Source: JALZKA01 sp963725035 (GTDB taxonomy: Bacteria > Actinomycetota > Thermoleophilia > Solirubrobacterales > 70-9). From it: a stretch of 64,000 nucleotides of DNA. How positions within the stretch are numbered: position 1 is the first letter of the stretch; every line of letters begins with the position of its first letter. Positions 44,815 through 53,607 of the stretch are shown here, in pieces. The notes below the pieces were generated by a model, which was not told the origin of the DNA, made no database searches, and saw only the letters and a list, made by a program, of their open reading frames with translations. The stretch is from contig CAVRWX010000011.1 in assembly GCA_963725035.1 (NCBI GenBank), positions 1 through 64,000 on the forward strand, read 5' to 3'. Both the position numbers and the translations under genes were made by a program.

Positions 44815-46296
44815 TCACGAGGCCGCTTGGGTCTCGGTTGGCGTTTGGGCCGCGTGGGAGACCACCGGGGTCCCAGCGACGTGCGGCGTCGGCGTCGCGC
44901 CGACCGGGTATTCCTCCTGTGGGATGAACACCTCGGGGTAGCCGTACATCCCGTGCTCCGAGATGTCGAGGCCCGCGAGCTCCTCGTCGTCCGACACCCG
45001 CAGCCCGATCGTCGCCTTGATGAGGGCGAACACGGCATACGAGGCGGCGAACACGAAGACGAACGTGGCCACAACTCCGACCGCCTGGACTCCGAGCTGT
45101 CCGAGGCTTGCCCCGACATCGCCGTCCTTGATCCCGTAGTAGAGACCAGGCGATGCGGTGTCCAGGATCAGCCGCGGCGAGGCGAATAGCCCGACCGCCA
45201 GCGTGCCCCAGATACCCGCGAGTCCGTGCGCGGACAGGGCGCCTACCGGATCGTCGAGGTGCTTCTCGATGAACAGGACGCCATAGACCACGACCACACC
45301 GGCGACGGCGCCGATGATGGGCGCTGCCCAGAACTCGACGTAACCGGACGGAGCGGTGATGGCGACAAGGCCGGCGATCGCACCGTTGCCGGCCATGCCG
45401 ACGTCGATCGACCTGGTCTTGAGCCAAATGACCCCGAGCGCGACGACTGCACCAGCGGCAGCAGCGAGCTGCGTGTTCAACGCCACCTGGGCGAAGAAGT
45501 TGTCCGTGGTGCCGAACGTCGAACCGGCGTTGAACCCGTACCAGCCGACCCACAGCAGGAGGACGCCGAGGCCCACAAGGGGCATCGAGTGCCCGGGAAT
45601 CGCCCGCGGTGACCCGTCAGCGCCGTACTTGCCGCGCCGTGCCCCAAGGAGCAGCAGAGCAGCAAGGCCGCCGACCGCACCGGTGAGGTGGACCACCGAC
45701 GAACCGGCGAAGTCCATGACGGGCTTGCCGCCGATGTCGGACAGGAAGCCGCCGCCGTAAACGGCGTGCGCCACGAGCGGGTAGATCACCGCGGCGAAGA
45801 CCGTCGCGTAGATCACGTACGCCGCGAACTTGATCCGCTCGAGCGTTGTTCCCCACACGATCGCCAGGGACACGGCGCAGAACAGCATCCCGAACAGCAT
45901 CAGGGCCGTATCAGCACCGCCGACGAGATAGGCGTCAGCGCCCGTCCCGATCGTCTGGCCGTTGTGGAAGAAGAACCCGTCTGTGCCGAAGACCTGGTTA
46001 CCCGTCAGCGACGAGATCCCGAAGCCGACGGACCACCAGGCGAGCGTTGCGATCGACAGGTTGACCATGATCTTGGCGACGCCGGCTCCCACGTTCTTCT
46101 GGCGGGAGAAGCCGATCTCGAGCAGCAGGAACCCAGCCTGCATCAGCAAGACGAGAACGCAGCCGAGCATCACCCATGTGACGTCCAGCTCGCTCTTGAT
46201 CGCGTTGATGCCCTGTCCTTGGGCCAAGGCCATCCCTGGCAAAACCAGAGAGGCCCCAAGCGCAATCAGGGCGCCGAGGCTGAGCCTCTTTTTCAT
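44815..46296 (-). CDS. amt: Ammonium transporter (Amt family)
   Basis: 493 residues with a strong ribosome-binding site TAGGAGGGAAACC. A cleavable signal-like N-terminus (LVLPGMALA) is followed by 11 membrane helices. Conserved blocks: DVTWVMLGCVLVLLMQAGFL, QKNVGAGVAKIMVNLSIATL, MDFAGSSVVHLTGAVGGLAA and GLAGIWGTLAVGLF. The two pore histidines fit the family pattern. The ~50-residue C-terminal tail after LDISEHGMYGYPEVF is Pro/Thr-rich and longer than usual. It conducts NH4+/NH3 into the cell and is gated by the PII protein encoded next to it. Confidence 0.95.
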   Translation of the reverse strand: MKKRLSLGALIALGASLVLPGMALAQGQGINAIKSELDVTWVMLGCVLVLLMQAGFLLLEIGFSRQKNVGAGVAKIMVNLSIATLAWWSVGFGISSLTGNQVFGTDGFFFHNGQTIGTGADAYLVGGADTALMLFGMLFCAVSLAIVWGTTLERIKFAAYVIYATVFAAVIYPLVAHAVYGGGFLSDIGGKPVMDFAGSSVVHLTGAVGGLAALLLLGARRGKYGADGSPRAIPGHSMPLVGLGVLLLWVGWYGFNAGSTFGTTDNFFAQVALNTQLAAAAGAVVALGVIWLKTRSIDVGMAGNGAIAGLVAITAPSGYVEFWAAPIIGAVAGVVVVYGVLFIEKHLDDPVGALSAHGLAGIWGTLAVGLFASPRLILDTASPGLYYGIKDGDVGASLGQLGVQAVGVVATFVFVFAASYAVFALIKATIGLRVSDDEELAGLDISEHGMYGYPEVFIPQEEYPVGATPTPHVAGTPVVSHAAQTPTETQAAS

Positions 46297-46387
46297 GTGG
46301 TTTCCCTCCTAGCCGGCCCGACGCGGGCATGGCCGTTGTGGTTCGCTTATTGGCGAGCCACGGTAGGACCGAAAAGGTTGACTTCAG

Positions 46388-47320
46388 TTATCCCCGTGTC
46401 GAAAGTTCTGCGGCGGCGCTTGTACCGGCCGTCGAAGAAGCCCCCGGTACCGCATGGACAAGCGGTCCAGTGCCCTTGACCTCGATTTCGGTTCCCTCGC
46501 GGGCGAGCTCGACCGACTTTCGTGCGTGGCCGAGCTCGACCCAGCGCTTGCGCGCGTCCGCCTCCATGCGCTCGAGCATGACGTCGGTGTGGAGCGGATC
46601 GTGGTGGAAGAGGAGGACGCGCTTGGCGCCGACACGGTGCGCGAACGTCAGGGTGTCCTCCATGCCGGAGTGGCCCCAGCCGACATGGGCCGGGTACTCG
46701 GCGTCCGTGTACTGGCAGTCGTGGATCAGGAGATCGGCGTCCTTGGCCAGGTCATATCCCGAGATCCACTCGTCGCCCAGGCTCGCAAGCGGGGCGCCGA
46801 GCGCCGGCTCGTGGTCGGGGATGTAGCAAAGAGTCGTCTCGCCGTCCGTGATGCGGTAGCCGAGCGTCGGCCCGCGATGGGTGACCGCCTCGGCACGGAT
46901 TTCGACGTCGCCGATCTTCCACTCGGACGCGGGCGCCTCGTGGAACGCGACGGAGCACGGAAGCTCGCGCACCTCGACCGGCGAGAGCGGCGCCGAGATG
47001 TAGCGGGCGATGCGGTGCTCGAGGGTTGTCTCCGGCGACGACGGGCCCCAGATCGTGATCTCCGCGTCCGAGCGGAAGCAGGGAGGGAAGAACATCAGGC
47101 CCTGGATGTGGTCGAGGTGGAGGTGCGTGAGGATGATCCCGACCTGCGATGCGTCGGCCAACTCCAGCCCGAGCGTGCGGATTCCGGTGCCCGCGTCCAG
47201 GATGAGCTGGCTCTGATCGCGGAAGGTGACCTGGACGCACGACGTATTCCCGCCGAAGCGGTTCATGTCCGGCCCCGGCGCCGGAACCGACCCTCTCGCT
47301 CCCCATACCTTGAGCTTCAT
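46388..47320 (-). CDS. MBL-fold metallo-hydrolase
   Basis: 310 residues: MKLKVWGARGSVPAPGPDMN, NRFGGNTSCVQVTF, metal motif IILTHLHLDHIQGLMFFPPC, later His/Asp ligands in DADLLIHDCQYTDAEYPAHV and VLLFHHDPLHTD. The GARGSxPxP start and HxHxDH motif are typical of RNase Z/PhnP-like phosphodiesterases with two zinc ions. The end (VPGASSTAGTSAAAELSTRG) is low complexity. Its start overlaps the PAS gene stop by 4 bp, so the two are probably one unit with the PAS protein first. Confidence 0.9.
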   Translation of the reverse strand: MKLKVWGARGSVPAPGPDMNRFGGNTSCVQVTFRDQSQLILDAGTGIRTLGLELADASQVGIILTHLHLDHIQGLMFFPPCFRSDAEITIWGPSSPETTLEHRIARYISAPLSPVEVRELPCSVAFHEAPASEWKIGDVEIRAEAVTHRGPTLGYRITDGETTLCYIPDHEPALGAPLASLGDEWISGYDLAKDADLLIHDCQYTDAEYPAHVGWGHSGMEDTLTFAHRVGAKRVLLFHHDPLHTDVMLERMEADARKRWVELGHARKSVELAREGTEIEVKGTGPLVHAVPGASSTAGTSAAAELSTRG

Positions 47321-47727
47321 TCGTCCCCCTCTACCCCTTGCGGCCAGAACAGGACCATCGCGCCCGAGGCGCCTTGGTCCGAGGTGACCAGCGGGAACGC
47401 GGCGGCCTCTACCAGCTCCTTGTCTGTGCGGGCGGTGCGGATGCAGAACGAGCCGTGGGCCGGCTGGCCCGATTGGATCGCCTGCGTGAGCGAGATCTCA
47501 TCGAGCTCGTAGGGCTGGTCGCCGTTGGAAAGCGGGCCGAAAGCCGCCGTCCACTCTTCGGCGGTCATCTGCCCAGCCTCCTCGAACGAGCGGCCAAGGA
47601 GCGCGGCCGCGGCCTCGTTGTAGAAGACCATCGTCCCAGCACCATCGACCAGGAACGACGGGGTCGAGATGCTCGTCAACAGGTTCCGGGCGAGGATCAG
47701 TTCTAGTGGCTTTTGCGCGGCAGTCAT
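47317..47727 (-). CDS. PAS-domain protein
   Basis: 136 residues, essentially one PAS domain: LLTSISTPSFLVDGAGTMVF, YNEAAAALLGRSFEEAGQMT, then a beta sheet ending FPLVTSDQGASGAMVLFWPQ. There is no kinase or cyclase output. It is likely a ligand or redox sensor that acts on a partner; the overlapping metallo-hydrolase downstream is the obvious candidate. The ligand is unknown. Confidence 0.85.
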   Translation of the reverse strand: MTAAQKPLELILARNLLTSISTPSFLVDGAGTMVFYNEAAAALLGRSFEEAGQMTAEEWTAAFGPLSNGDQPYELDEISLTQAIQSGQPAHGSFCIRTARTDKELVEAAAFPLVTSDQGASGAMVLFWPQGVEGDE

Positions 47728-47905
47728 GAATTCAAGGCTGGAAGTCAGCCCATTGTGTCACCGTTTGAACCAATCGGCACGCGCTACGGCCGGCAGCCAG
47801 TTCGACCCGGAAGTCATCCAGGCACTGGTGGGCTACCTCGTAGGCCGGCGCCAAGCCGGCCTCGAAGCAGTCTGAGTGGAGGCGCCCGGTAGGGCGCCGC
47901 CCCCT

Positions 47906-48052
47906 CTACTCCATCTTTCCGATCTTGAAGATCTTCGTGCCGCAGTCAGGGCACGTGCCCTGGATCGCGGGACGACCATTCTTCATGGTGATCTGCTGCG
48001 GATCCTTGATCTCGACCTTCTTGCGTTCCTTCACGCAATAACCCTCAGGCAT
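47906..48052 (-). CDS. DUF5679 small zinc-ribbon-like protein (48 residues)
   Basis: MPEGYCVKERKKVEIKDPQQ, then ITMKNGRPAIQGTCPDCGTK and IFKIGKME. The ribosome-binding site AAAGGAG lies just upstream. Three cysteines (CVK and CPDCG) suggest a partial zinc ribbon. This tiny protein is conserved in actinobacteria and is often near topoisomerase or DNA-processing genes elsewhere, but its role is unknown. The hairpin GGCGCCC/GGGCGCC at 47881-47898 lies just after its stop. Confidence 0.88.
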   Translation of the reverse strand: MPEGYCVKERKKVEIKDPQQITMKNGRPAIQGTCPDCGTKIFKIGKME

Positions 48053-48180
48053 AAAGCCGCTCCTTTCAGGAGACTCGGATTCGGGCGAACGTAAGGCCCG
48101 CGTCGGACGCGTTTACGCACGAGTGGTGCGAATCAGCACAAGGCAGTGGTCGAGCCTCCTCTGCCATATTCCTCCGCCCA

Positions 48181-49065
48181 ATGGCCAGCAGGTGCAAACG
48201 GATAGCGGATTCGGGCCTCTTCCAGAACTTCATCCTGGGCGTGATCGTCCTCAACGCGATCACGCTCGGCATCCAGACCTACGACCTCTCCGAGAGCATC
48301 GAGTCGCTGCTCACCACGCTCGACGACATCTTCTTGGGGATCTTCGTGGTCGAGCTGATCATCCGCATATCGGCGTTCGGCTCGCGGCCGCAGGACTTCT
48401 TCCAGGACGGCTGGAACGTTTTCGACTTCGTCGTGATCGCGCTGGCGTTCGTCCCCGGCGTCCGCCAGAACGCGACGCTCCTGCGGATCGTCCGCCTCCT
48501 CCGCGTTGTGCGAGTCGTCACCGTCCTGCCCGACCTCCGCGTTCTCCTCCAGGCGCTCGTCCGCTCAATCCCGCCAATCCTCAGCCTCGCGGTCCTGACC
48601 CTGATGCTCATGTACGTCTATGGGATGGTGGGCTGGATCCTCTTCCACGAGCAGGATCCCGCGAACTGGGGCAACATCGGCCAGGCGCTTCTCTCGACGT
48701 TCACGATGCTCACGCTCGAGAACTGGCCGCAGCTCCTCGAGGCCGGCACGGCGATCCACCCGCAGTCGTGGATCTTCTTCGTCTCCTACGTGTTGTTGGC
48801 CTCGTTCCTGGTCATCAACATCCTCATCGCGATCATCATCAACTCGGTCGAGCAGGTGCACCAGGTGGAGCGCGAGGAGCAGCGGGCGGAGCGGCTGGAA
48901 CGGTTCGAGCACGGCGATGGCGACTTCATCAGCGTCTCGGACCGGCTGACGGCTATGCGGGACGCGATCGACGACCTGGAGCTGGACCTTCAATCCGGCG
49001 GAAAGGTCGATCCGGCGAAGGCTGCGACCAAACGCCCGTCCAAGGGCGGAAGGATGCGCGCCTAG
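48181..49065 (+). CDS. Bacterial voltage-gated cation channel (BacNav-type ion transporter)
   Basis: 294 residues, six membrane helices. S4 carries Arg at every third position (LLRIVRLLRVVRVVTVLPDL). The pore filter is STFTMLTLENWPQLL (residues 173-187); NaChBac and NavAb have TLESW, so the Ser is Asn here. The C-terminus after S6 (INILIAIIINSVEQVHQVER) is a coiled coil (EREEQRAERLERFEHGDGDF), as expected for tetramer assembly. It is likely a Na+ (or Ca2+) channel in the plasma membrane. It converges with, and overlaps by a few bases, the coiled-coil membrane protein. Confidence 0.92.
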   Translation: MASRCKRIADSGLFQNFILGVIVLNAITLGIQTYDLSESIESLLTTLDDIFLGIFVVELIIRISAFGSRPQDFFQDGWNVFDFVVIALAFVPGVRQNATLLRIVRLLRVVRVVTVLPDLRVLLQALVRSIPPILSLAVLTLMLMYVYGMVGWILFHEQDPANWGNIGQALLSTFTMLTLENWPQLLEAGTAIHPQSWIFFVSYVLLASFLVINILIAIIINSVEQVHQVEREEQRAERLERFEHGDGDFISVSDRLTAMRDAIDDLELDLQSGGKVDPAKAATKRPSKGGRMRA

Positions 49066-49581
49066 GGCGAGTCTTCGCCGGTGCCGTCGTCCGTGCCGGT
49101 GTCGTCGCGCCGCCGCGGCGTCTTCCTGCGCCTGCTCGACGGCGTCGATCTGATCGCGCAGGTCGGCGATGTCGTCCTGGACGACCGAGAGCTCCCTGTT
49201 CGTCGTGCTCTGATCTGAGCTGAGTGATTCGATCTGCGCCTCGATCTCCGAGAGGCGGTCGTCGAGGTCGGCTACGTCGTCCTGGGCCGCGTCGGAGGCC
49301 GACCGGGTCGCGTTGTCCACCTGGTCGCGAAGCTCTTCGAGCTCTGCCTTGGTCGCCGAGTCGTCCTGCACGCCCAGCGCCAGCACAACGGCGACTATGC
49401 CGGCGGCCAGTGCGAGCACGGTGGCGGCAGCGAGCGCGTAGAAGCGGGTCTGAAGCTTGCGGTCGAGCTGGGCGACCCACGCGTGGACGCCCTCGAGCTT
49501 TTCGGCCGGGTCTTGAGATGCCGCGGCTTCCTGCGGCGTCTTGACCTGTGGCTCAGGGGGTGGGGGGGCTCCGGCTTCCAT
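49062..49581 (-). CDS. Coiled-coil membrane protein (one frameshift at the 3' end)
   Basis: About 172 residues. A cytoplasmic Pro/Ala-rich start, then one membrane helix (FYALAAATVLALAAGIVAVV), then a heptad-rich outside region: DSATKAELEELRDQVDNATR, DDVADLDDRLSEIEAQIESL, VVQDDIADLRDQIDAVEQAQ. Near 49118 a one-base slip in a GCCGCGGCGGCG run must be corrected; the other frame ends DDTGTDDGTGEDSP, stop 49062-49064, and the uncorrected frame reads basic nonsense through the channel gene. Its start overlaps the rhodanese stop (TGATG). The function is unknown; it may be a tether or scaffold. Confidence 0.75.
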
Positions 49582-49967
49582 CAGATCGGCCTCGGTCCCG
49601 CGATCTCGCCGCCCTCGGGCTCGAGCGGCAGATCCTGGGCGACCCAGGCGTTCAGGCCGCCGGTCATGTTGTGGGCGTCGAAGCCCGCCTGCGAGAAAGC
49701 CTCAGCGGCCATTGCCGAGCGGCTTCCGCCACGGCAGTAGAAGACGACTGGGCGGTCCTTGGGGATCGAACCGGCGTTGGAGGTCAAGTCGTTCATCTCG
49801 ATGTGTCGGGAGCCGGCGATGTGACCCGCATCATGCTCGTAGTCGCGGCGGACGTCGATCACCTCGGCCTCGCCCGACTCGGCGAGCTTCGCCACATCGG
49901 CGGGGTCGATCTCGAGCCCTGTGACCGGGGCCTCCTCGACGGGACTTTCAACTGGACCATCAGCCAT
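49581..49967 (-). CDS. Rhodanese-like domain protein
   Basis: 128 residues. The N-terminal strand-helix VAKLAESGEAEVIDVRRDYE, then HDAGHIAGSRHIEMNDLTSN, active-site loop VVFYCRGGSRSAMAAEAFSQ (nucleophilic Cys) and MTGGLNAWVAQDLPL. It is a single-domain sulfurtransferase or persulfide carrier with a short acidic N-terminal tail (VESPVEEAPVTG). It is co-transcribed with the coiled-coil protein. Confidence 0.93.
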   Translation of the reverse strand: MADGPVESPVEEAPVTGLEIDPADVAKLAESGEAEVIDVRRDYEHDAGHIAGSRHIEMNDLTSNAGSIPKDRPVVFYCRGGSRSAMAAEAFSQAGFDAHNMTGGLNAWVAQDLPLEPEGGEIAGPRPI

Positions 49968-50125
49968 GGCGGGAGCTTAGTAGCGCCCGGGAACCGAGAT
50001 GGAACTCCGTTTCGACGGGGTCTTGAACGCCGTGTGCGAGTTCCGCGCAAACCAAGCTCGTCATAATTCCGCTGCCCTGAGCCACGCGCCAAACCGGCGC
50101 CCCTGATCCAAGGAGCCTCTGAACA

Positions 50126-51286
50126 ATGCCCGAAGCCGTGATCGTCGATGCCGTCCGCTCCCCGATCGGGCGCGCCTTCAAGGGCTCGCTCGCCCAGATC
50201 CGCCCCGAGGAGACGGCGGCCTACGTGGTCGACCAGCTCCTCGAGCGCAACCCCGACGTCGATCCCGCGCTCGTCCAGGACGTCTATTGCGGCTGCGGCA
50301 TGCCGCAGGGCCTGCACCGCGTTCAACGTCGCCCGCATCATCGTCCTCCTCTCCGAGAAGCTCACGCAGGAGACGACGGGCACGACGATCTCGCGCTACT
50401 GCGCTTCGTCGCTCGACGCGATCCGCCACGCCGGCAACGCGATCAAGGCGGGCGAGGGCGACGTCTACATCGCGGCCGGCGTCGAGTGGGTCTCGAAGTT
50501 CAACGAGGCGACCGAGGCCGTTCGCGCCGACGACCGCAACCCGAACCTCCTGGGCGAGAACGGCCAGCCGAACGCCTACATCGAGATGGGCCACACGGCC
50601 GTCAACGTCGCCAAGAAGTACGAGGTCTCGCGCGCCGACATGGACAAGTTCGCGCAGCGCTCGCAGGAGCTCGCCGTCGGCTCGCAGGAGTCCGGCTTCT
50701 TCGACCGCGAGATCGTCCCCGTCAAGGACCAGGACGGCAACGAGGTCGCCAAGGACGACGGCCCCCGCGCCTCCTCGACGCTCGAGAAGCTCTCCGAGCT
50801 CGCCCGAGGCGTTCGGCGAGGGCGGCGTCACCGCCGGCAACTCGTGCCCCCTGAACGACGGCGCCGCTGCCGTACTCGTCATGTCCGACACGAAGGCCAA
50901 GGAGCTCGGCCTCACGCCGCGCGCCCGCATCGTCTCGACCGCCACGTGGGGCAACGAGCCCGAGTACATGGGCGTCGCGCCGATCGGCGCGATCAAGAAG
51001 GTCCTCGAGCGGACCGGGATGACGATGGACGACATCGACGCCGTCGAGCTGAACGAGGCGTTCGCCGCCCAGGTGATCCCGATCATGTCCGAGTGCGACA
51101 TCCCGATCGAGAAGCTGAACACGCACGGCGGCGCGATCGCGCTCGGCCACCCGTTCGGCATGACCGGCGCGCGGATCATGACCACGCTTCTCAACGTGAT
51201 GGAGACCGACGATCACGCGGTCGGCATGGAGACGATGTGCGTCGCCGGCGGTCAGGGCGAGGCGATGATCGTCGAGCGCGTCGTAA
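50126..51286 (+). CDS. Acetyl-CoA acetyltransferase / thiolase (two or three frameshifts)
   Basis: ATG 50126: MPEAVIVDAVRSPIGRAFKG. Frame changes near 50315 and near 50810 are needed to read the whole enzyme. All three catalytic residues are present once repaired: Cys in TTISRYCASSLDAIRHAGNA, His in GAIALGHPFGMTGARIMTTL and Cys in ETMCVAGGQGEAMIVERV. The last V would be followed by TAA (51284-51286) if one extra G were removed from GTCGTAA; as given, the frame runs on into the VOC protein. Repaired length is about 386 residues. It works in beta-oxidation or acetoacetyl-CoA formation. Confidence 0.85.
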
Positions 51287-51297
51287 GCGGTCACCGC

Positions 51298-51744
51298 ATG
51301 GCACGCCCCAAGGCAAGGGCGATCGGCTTCAACCACATCGCGCTCGAGGTGGGTGACCTCGACGAGGCGCTCGAGTTCTACGGGTCGCTGTTCGAGCTCG
51401 ACCTGCGCGGCCGCGTGCCGGGGATGGCGTTCATCGACATGGGCGATCAGTTCCTGGCGCTCTCCGAGGGGCGCTCGCAGCCTCCCGACACCGAGCGGCA
51501 CTTCGGCCTGGTGGTCGACGACCGCGAGGCGTTCCGGCGCGCTCTCGAGGAGACGGGCGCCGAGATCGTGCCCAGCCGCGGCCTCGACTTCCGCGATCCG
51601 TGGGGCAACCACATCCAGGTCGTCGAGTACGGGGACATCCAGTTCTCGAAGACGCCGGAGGTGCTTCGCGGAATGGGCCTGGGCAGCCTCGGCAAGTCGC
51701 CCGATGCGCTCGCGGAGTTGCGCGAAAAGGGCCTCGCGGACTGA
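51298..51744 (+). CDS. VOC/glyoxalase-family protein
   Basis: 148 residues if started at ATG 51298 (MARPKARAIGFNHIALEVGD). A single glyoxalase-fold module pair: GDLDEALEFYGSLFELDLRG, MAFIDMGDQFLALSEGR, HFGLVVDDREAFRRALEETG and DPWGNHIQVVEYGDIQF, giving His/Glu-type metal ligands. The C-terminal helix ends ALAELREKGLAD. The reading frame is continuous with the upstream thiolase because a stop there is lost; a separate gene is the simpler reading. The substrate is unknown. Confidence 0.8.
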   Translation: MARPKARAIGFNHIALEVGDLDEALEFYGSLFELDLRGRVPGMAFIDMGDQFLALSEGRSQPPDTERHFGLVVDDREAFRRALEETGAEIVPSRGLDFRDPWGNHIQVVEYGDIQFSKTPEVLRGMGLGSLGKSPDALAELREKGLAD

Positions 51745-51819
51745 CCTCCTGCGGCCGGCCGACGGACAAAAGCGTCGGCATGTCCGTCGGAACTGTCCAT
51801 TGACCCGTAGAGTCCGCTC

Positions 51820-52416
51820 GTGGAGCTCGCGCCGACTCTCTTCAGCGCCGGATGGGCGTCGGGCGTAAACGCATACGCGACGGTTGCGCTCCTGGGAATC
51901 CTGGGCCGCGCCGGCCTCGGCGAGGTGCCCGATCAGCTCGAGTCGGATCCGGTCATCGCCGTTGCCTCGGCGATGTTCCTGATCGAGTTCGTCACGGACA
52001 AGATCCCGTACGTCGACAACCTTTGGGACGCGATCCATACGGTCGTCCGCCCGGCGATCGCCAGCGTGATCGGCGGCGTATACGGCGTCGATGCAGACTT
52101 GGACAAGCTGGAGGAGGCGGTCGCGGTGGGCGGCTCGGGAATCACCGCGCTCGCGAGCCACACGGTCAAGGCGGCGATCCGGCTCGGAATCAACACATCG
52201 CCCGAGCCCGCCTCGAACATCATCGTGAGCCTGGCCGAGGACGCCACGGTGGCGGTCGTCACAATCCTCATCGTCGAGAACCCCGAGATTGCAGCGGCAA
52301 TTGCGGCGGTTCTGCTGCTCTCGGGAACCACGCTGGTTGTGCTGCTGGCGAAGCGGATCAGGCGTGGCTGGCGGCGCTGGCAGGAGCGTCGCAGAGGCCC
52401 TCCGGTGGAGACCTGA
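51820..52416 (+). CDS. DUF4126 membrane protein
   Basis: 198 residues from GTG 51820. Hydrophobic segments include GWASGVNAYATVALLGILGR, FLIEFVTDKIPYVDNLWDAI (conserved block) and AIAAVLLLSGTTLVVLLAKR, with a basic tail RRGWRRWQERRRG. The SGxNAYATVALLG start and DKIPYVDNxWD motif identify DUF4126, a family of integral membrane proteins of unknown function. Confidence 0.85.
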   Translation: MELAPTLFSAGWASGVNAYATVALLGILGRAGLGEVPDQLESDPVIAVASAMFLIEFVTDKIPYVDNLWDAIHTVVRPAIASVIGGVYGVDADLDKLEEAVAVGGSGITALASHTVKAAIRLGINTSPEPASNIIVSLAEDATVAVVTILIVENPEIAAAIAAVLLLSGTTLVVLLAKRIRRGWRRWQERRRGPPVET

Positions 52417-52482
52417 GCGCCCTGACGCTCTAAAGTCGTATATGTGGGCAGGCACGAGAGAACTGCGCGCGCGCTGGCATCG

Positions 52483-53607
52483 ATGAGGCGCAAAGGGGTC
52501 GCACTGACCGGCCTTGCGATGGTCGCTGCCGGATTGGTCTGGGCGGCGATCGCTTGGGCGGATACCGCTGACTTCAAAATCCAGAAACCGTCGGGCAAGT
52601 ACGAGACGGTGACGGTCGACGATGACGATGGGTCGACGTACAAGACTTACCAGTACGAGGGCTTGACCAAGGAAGGACGTTCTCTCGCACTCCGTCCTGA
52701 AGGAGGTCGGAATCGGCGACCAGGCGTGGACAAGCATCACGATCGAGGGTCTGACGGTCCGGAACGGCGAGTTTCCCAACAAGAAGCCGCCGATCTTCAT
52801 CGTGAGGGGCGACGACGAGTTGACGTTCTACCGGCCCAAGACTGAGAACGAGCCCGACGAGTCCAGGGCTGGTATCGCGGTCATGACCATGCGTGTGCCG
52901 ATTGATATCGACGCCAGCGACAACAGTCCCGAAGCGGGGCAAACCGTGACGTACACCGCATCGGTGCGAGGCGGAGGCGCAAGGCACCTACGAGTTCAAA
53001 TGGACGCCGTCCAGCGGCACGGGTGGAACTGGCCCGACGTTCAAGTACACGTATCCGGAAACGACCGGCGAGGTGACGATCAACGTCACCGCCAAGCGCG
53101 GGAGCGACAACATGACCGTCGGCACCTCGACCACTGCGGCCGTGGATATCAAGGCGCCGCCGCCCTCGAACACCGGCGGCAGCTCCAGCCTCGGCGGCAG
53201 GCGGGACCAGCTACCCCGGCTACACGCCGTCGTCGGGCTTCGACTACAACTTCCCCGACTCCGGCTCGTCATCGGATGTCCCCGAGACGCCGAAGACGCC
53301 CGATCCCGACGAGACCCCGCCGGTCGAGGACTTCGGCACGAGCGTCGAGGGCGAGCTGCTCTCGGCGACCGCACCGCTGCCTCCCTCTTCGGGCGACGCC
53401 CCGCCCGCCGACGAGGCTGCCCCGGACCCCGAGGAAGCCATCGAGGAGGCGGAGGAGATCAGCGGGCCGGGCGCGCTGATCGCCGCGGGAGTGGTCGTCG
53501 GCCTGCTCGGGCTCGGCGCGGGCCGCGAGATGGAAACCGTGCGGCCTCGCCGCCTACGGCGCCCCAATGTGAGCGGGCTTCGTAGGCTCCTGCCTCCATG
53601 GAAGTAG
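52483..53607 (+). CDS. Membrane-anchored surface protein with PKD domain (three frameshifts)
   Basis: ATG 52483 starts a signal peptide (GVALTGLAMVAAGLVWAAIA). Reading then moves through three frame changes (near 52680, 52980 and 53205). The pieces are VGIGDQAWTSITIEGLTVRN, a PKD/Ig-like domain (DIDASDNSPEAGQTVTYTAS, then EFKWTPSSGTGGTGPTFKYT, ETTGEVTINVTAKRG) and a Ser/Pro/Asp-rich linker (GSSSDVPETPKTPDPDETPP). A C-terminal membrane helix (GALIAAGVVVGLLGLGAG) with a basic tail ends at TAG 53605-53607. That stop overlaps the next start by 10 bp. The architecture is a surface-exposed protein held by a single helix; the neighbouring ExbB-like and DUF2149 genes suggest it is driven by them. Confidence 0.7.

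Noticed and set aside
50722..52800. 692-codon minus-strand frame across the thiolase/VOC/DUF4126 genes
   Set aside because: It is antisense to genes with clear catalytic motifs and has no motifs of its own.
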